NCBI GenBank assembly: GCA_013153825.1
Contig: JAADDP010000023.1
Location: 1-9,678 of the forward strand
Direction of reading: 5' to 3'
DNA from: Campylobacterota bacterium
GTDB taxonomy: Bacteria; Campylobacterota; Campylobacteria; Campylobacterales; Sulfurovaceae
DNA: 9,678 nucleotides
How positions within the stretch are numbered: position 1 is the stretch's first letter; each line of letters starts with the position of its first letter. The notes under the pieces were generated by a model. That model searched no databases, had not been told where the DNA came from, and worked only from the letters and a program-made list of their open reading frames with translations. Both the position numbers and the translations under genes were made by a program. This document shows, one piece after another, positions 6,757-9,678 of the stretch.

Positions 6757-7767
6757 ATGGGAAATGGTAGTAATTTTTCTGAGAATTTACAGATTGAGAG
6801 GGATATCGATGAGATAGATGGTAGAGAGTTGAGTAAGAGAGAGAGGACAAAAGCTCTTATAGATAAGTCAGCAGAGCTTATATCTACAATTGAGAATGAG
6901 TTGGCAAATGTGGAAGATGAGCTTATGGAGAGTATAGAGCATCTGGAGGAGATGAGGGATAAATTTCTTGATGGTTCGTTTAGGGAGGGGAGAGCCATAT
7001 TGGGTAGATTTGGTGTTGAGTCTCCAGATAGTGGAGAGAGGAGGAGTCTCAATATATCCATAGATAGAGATATTGATAGGATAGATGTCAAAGATATATC
7101 TAGTGGAGTATTTGGCTCTCTATTTTTAGCACTGATATCTATGGTATCTATCTTTGGAGCATCAATATATCTTATGGCTCAAAATTTAGGTATAGAGCTG
7201 AAGCTTGATAAGTTTCCAGATATTAATATTGAATACTCAACTATTGAGCAGATATTCTCATCAATCTCAAATATACTATTGGGTGATAGCAATCCTGAAC
7301 TTGGATTAGCAATAGTTGGAGGGGTAGCTCTTGTAGTTGGATTTATAGTATATAGGGTCAGGGTTGCACTTAGAGTTAATAGAAATTTAAAAGAGGCTAC
7401 TCGATTATATGAGGAGAGCAAAATATATGCCCATAATATTAGAGATTATATAGATGAACTTATCAAGATTGGTGAACATATAGAGGAGATAATTCCTACA
7501 ATTAAGGGGTATGGATATCTATTAGATGAGCATATCGCAAGGCTTAAGAGGGCAATATATATTGAGGGGGAGAAGGATAGCTATAGAGACTACCACAGTA
7601 CAACTGTTGATACCATAAAAGATACTAGGAGAATAATGAAGCAGATTGATGAGCTTCTAAAGATACCTATAGTTGGAGGAGATGGTGGTTTAAATAGAGA
7701 CTCAATAGCCACATTGGGAGATGCAAAAAATGTATATAACTACTTTGTCTCAAAAATATATAGTTAG
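6757..7767 (+). CDS. Coiled-coil membrane protein of unknown function
   Basis: I do not recognise this 336-residue protein. Residues about 10-75 are highly charged and predicted to be a coiled coil (repeated E/K/R with Leu and Ile at heptad spacing). A hydrophobic segment at about 117-141 (GVFGSLFLALISMVSIFGAS) and another at 182-200 (LGLAIVGGVALVVGFIVY) are likely membrane helices, joined by a roughly 40-residue loop. Residues 205-305 are again long amphipathic helices. With two membrane spans, both coiled-coil ends should lie on the same side, probably the cytoplasm, because VYRVRVALRVNRN after the second helix is basic. No enzymatic motif is visible. The ATG at 6757 has AAGGA at 6745-6749, 7 bases upstream. 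It stands between the divergent intergenic region and the PTS gene, which has its own promoter. Codon use matches the neighbours, so it is a genuine resident gene. A scaffold, chemoreceptor-like or cell-envelope organising role is possible but not shown. Confidence 0.85.
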   Translation: MGNGSNFSENLQIERDIDEIDGRELSKRERTKALIDKSAELISTIENELANVEDELMESIEHLEEMRDKFLDGSFREGRAILGRFGVESPDSGERRSLNISIDRDIDRIDVKDISSGVFGSLFLALISMVSIFGASIYLMAQNLGIELKLDKFPDINIEYSTIEQIFSSISNILLGDSNPELGLAIVGGVALVVGFIVYRVRVALRVNRNLKEATRLYEESKIYAHNIRDYIDELIKIGEHIEEIIPTIKGYGYLLDEHIARLKRAIYIEGEKDSYRDYHSTTVDTIKDTRRIMKQIDELLKIPIVGGDGGLNRDSIATLGDAKNVYNYFVSKIYS

Positions 7768-7802
7768 AAAAAAGTGGTTATATAGTGAAAATCCGTTTTT
7801 TT
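7768..7802 (+). terminator. Possible weak terminator after the coiled-coil gene
   Basis: An A6 run with GTGG (7768-7777) faces TCC followed by G and a T7 run (7791-7802). The A and T tracts plus a GG/CC pair could form an A-tract/T-tract hairpin with U-rich end. The G-C core is only two pairs, so this is a weak suggestion. Confidence 0.25.
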
Positions 7803-7826
7803 ATAAAAAATTTAAATAAAAAATTA

Positions 7827-7832
7827 TATAAT
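7827..7832 (+). promoter_or_regulatory. Promoter -10 box of the PTS gene
   Basis: A perfect TATAAT in very AT-rich DNA, 45 bp upstream of the ATG at 7878. Transcription would begin near 7839-7842, giving a leader of about 37 bases. T-rich tracts lie upstream (7796-7802), and no -35 is evident. The position indicates that the PTS gene is transcribed independently of the coiled-coil gene. Confidence 0.6.
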
Positions 7833-7877
7833 AAATCCAAAAAAATGGGTATATGAAGTTTTAAAATAAGATACTGA

Positions 7878-9678
7878 ATGGAAAAAAAAAGAGTGAAGTA
7901 GAGCTTACAATCACCTCATCCAATGGTTTCCATCTACGACCAATTGTCAAGTTTGTAAATGAGGTTAAGAGGTTTAAATCCAAGGTTAAAATATCTATAA
8001 ATGGTAGAGAAATCTCCGCCTCAAATACATCTAAAATTCTATCTCTATCTCTAGATTGTGGTGATAGTTTTACCTTAAAGGCTACCGGATATGATGCTGA
8101 AAGGGCTATATCACACCTAAAATCAACTTTTAATAAAATTATGTCAGAGGATGTGGAGATTATAGTCTCAAAGGGAGATAACTCTGAAATTGAGCCGATA
8201 TTTAGGGGGGTTGTTGTCGGTAGACCTACACTGTGTGCATATGATGAGACTATTGAGAAGAGAGATATAGATATAAATAGAGCCATATCACTTGTTGAGG
8301 AAGAGTTAAGAGATAAGTTTGAGAGTGGCGGTAATAGTGGCAATGGAGAGATATTTTTAGCACAGAGGGAGCTTTTAAAGAGTATAACTCCAGAGAGAGG
8401 ATTTAAGTCACTTGATGAATTTAAAGATAGGATTAATATAGAGATATCTAAAATTGAGGATAGCTCATTAAGCTCTAAAGTTATGGATTTTAAAGATTTA
8501 GAGCAGAGAGTCCTATCTAGATTAGGGATAAATAGAGTTCTCCATGTTCCAGATAGAAAATCTATACTGATTGCCGATGATATTCTCCCTCAAGATGTTG
8601 AGAGGATAGAGAGTAGCAATATAAAGGGTGTAGTTTTGACAAGAGGCTCTTTAACCTCACACTCATCTATACTACTTCGCTCATTAACAATTCCATCAAT
8701 AATATTAAACAGAGATATAGATATTGAGGAGAAGATTTCCGATGAGATTATTTTAGACTCAATTAGGTGTAAGCTGATACTATCCCCTACAGAGGAGGAG
8801 ATTTTAGAGGCTAGGGAGATGGAGGATAGGCTAAATTTAGAGGATAGAGAGAGCTTTCAGAGTAGATTTGAGATTGCCAAGACCCAATTTGGAAAGAAGA
8901 TTAAAGTTCTTGCAAATGTTACAGATTTAGAATCTGCTAAGAGAGCAAAAGATTTTGGAGCTGATGGCATAGGTCTATTGAGAACAGAGTTTATGTTTAA
9001 AGAGAAGAGACCTACACTCGATGAGCAGACCAATATGTATAGAGATATACTTGAGCTATTTGATGATGTTACAATTAGAACATTGGATATTGGTGGAGAT
9101 AAGTCTCTCCCATACATATCTATACCTGAAGAGGATAATCCATTTCTGGGCTTAAGGGGTATTCGCTTCTCCCTATATGAGAAGAGGCTATTTGAAGAGC
9201 AACTCTTGGCAATATTTAAGGCTCATAGTGGTAGACATGTAAAGATTATGTTCCCTATGGTATCTCAGATAGATGAGTTTACTCAAGCTAGGGATATCGC
9301 TAAGGGTGTTGCAGATAGGAATAATATAGATATATCAAATATAGAGTTTGGGGTTATGGTTGAGGTTCCATCTCTAATATTAGCAATTAAAATTTTTGAT
9401 AAAGAGGTTGACTTCTACTCCGTAGGTACAAATGACCTAACACAGTATCTATTTGCCGTAGATAGAACTCACGATATATTGAAGATAAACCCCCTCTCTC
9501 CAATATTGATATCTACATTGAGAATAATTAGAGATACAGCAAAGAGACCCGTTAGTATATGTGGAGAGATAGCTGGTGTTGATGAGGCTATAGAGACACT
9601 CATAAATATAGGTTATGATAGATTATCTGTATCGGCAAAGTTAATACCAAATATAAAGAGTAAAATTCGCTCAATGTA
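7878..9678 (+). CDS. HPr-Enzyme I fusion PTS phosphotransferase, partial at 3' end, start out of frame
   Basis: This reading frame runs unbroken from 7865 to the window edge. The first about 95 codons are an HPr domain: VELTITSSNGFHLRP has the phosphoryl-accepting His (H19 if the N-terminus is restored). The position of the regulatory Ser46 is Asn50. An Enzyme I follows, with the catalytic TSHSS (His262), PEP-binding GIGLLRTEF, GTNDLTQY and SICGEIAG (Cys562). Enzyme I takes phosphate from PEP and passes it to HPr, here on the same chain, in the cytoplasm. About 600 codons are visible and about 40 are missing at the right edge. No EIIA domain or sugar permease is seen. The only sensible ATG (7878) is followed by A9 and, as read, meets a stop at 7899-7901. 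Ten As would give MEKKKSEVELTIT, a perfect HPr start. Non-standard CTG at 7874 is the only in-frame alternative. The coding content is certain; the true start is not. Confidence 0.88.
7882..7890 (+). repeat. A9 homopolymer at the start of the HPr-EI gene
   Basis: Nine A residues follow ATG-G at 7878-7881. With nine, the ATG frame ends after seven codons at TAG 7899-7901. With ten (or seven), it joins the HPr-EI frame. Runs of this length are prone to replication slippage, RNA polymerase slippage and sequencing miscounts. Confidence 0.95.

Noticed and set aside
6750..7421. Minus-strand reading frames opposite the coiled-coil protein
   Set aside because: Ser/Leu/Ile-rich shadows produced by the GA-rich codons of the plus-strand gene.
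7757..7788. Short direct repeat TATATAGT at the end of the coiled-coil gene and just after it
   Set aside because: Eight AT-rich bases recurring in such DNA are expected by chance; there is no sign of an attachment site or mobile element.
7861..8343. A 160-codon minus-strand reading frame
   Set aside because: It lies opposite the HPr-EI gene and is a low-complexity Ser/Leu/Ile-rich shadow of it; the plus strand has clear HPr motifs.
8857..9117. An 86-codon minus-strand reading frame
   Set aside because: It is antisense to the Enzyme I catalytic region, whose plus-strand motifs (GIGLLRTEF and others) are unambiguous.

Overview
The window looks like chromosomal DNA from a low-GC member of the Campylobacterota (Epsilonproteobacteria), possibly a hydrogen- or sulfur-oxidising type. 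This is an inference from three things: the short class I fructose-bisphosphatase with mobB and a small Cys-rich protein beside it (an arrangement I recall from Campylobacter), AT-rich intergenic DNA with perfect TATAAT -10 boxes, and heavy AGA/AGG arginine usage. Nothing points to a plasmid, phage, insertion sequence, tRNA, rRNA or CRISPR array.

Region 1 (1-2584, + strand) is a compact operon-like run: the 3' end of hypD ([NiFe]-hydrogenase maturation), mobB (molybdenum cofactor), fbp (fructose-1,6-bisphosphatase), a 63-residue four-cysteine protein, and era (ribosome-assembly GTPase). Genes are 1-13 bp apart or overlap by 11-20 bp. Two annotated starts need correction: fbp at 669 and the small protein at 1504.

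Region 2 (2590-6445, - strand) is a three-gene operon read right to left: rseP (site-2 protease), yggS (PLP homeostasis) and a 690-residue soluble histidine kinase with a FIST sensory domain. It converges on era, with a perfect 8-bp inverted repeat over the two stop codons. A TGgTATAAT promoter lies just upstream of rseP.

Region 3 (6446-6756) is a 311-bp divergent intergenic stretch. It is very AT-rich next to a perfect TATAAT box, then abruptly GC-richer (33 of 70 bases over 6631-6700, against 9 of 70 over 6541-6610) and can fold. It is a candidate small RNA or structured leader.

Region 4 (6757-9678, + strand) holds an unrecognised two-TM coiled-coil protein and then a PTS phosphotransferase that fuses HPr to Enzyme I and runs off the right edge. 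No ATG/GTG/TTG opens that reading frame ahead of the HPr active site. The well-placed ATG (7878) is out of frame by one base, with an A9 tract directly after it. One extra A would restore a normal HPr N-terminus, so the gene may be phase-variable, rescued by slippage, or affected by a sequencing error. This is the most interesting observation in the window.
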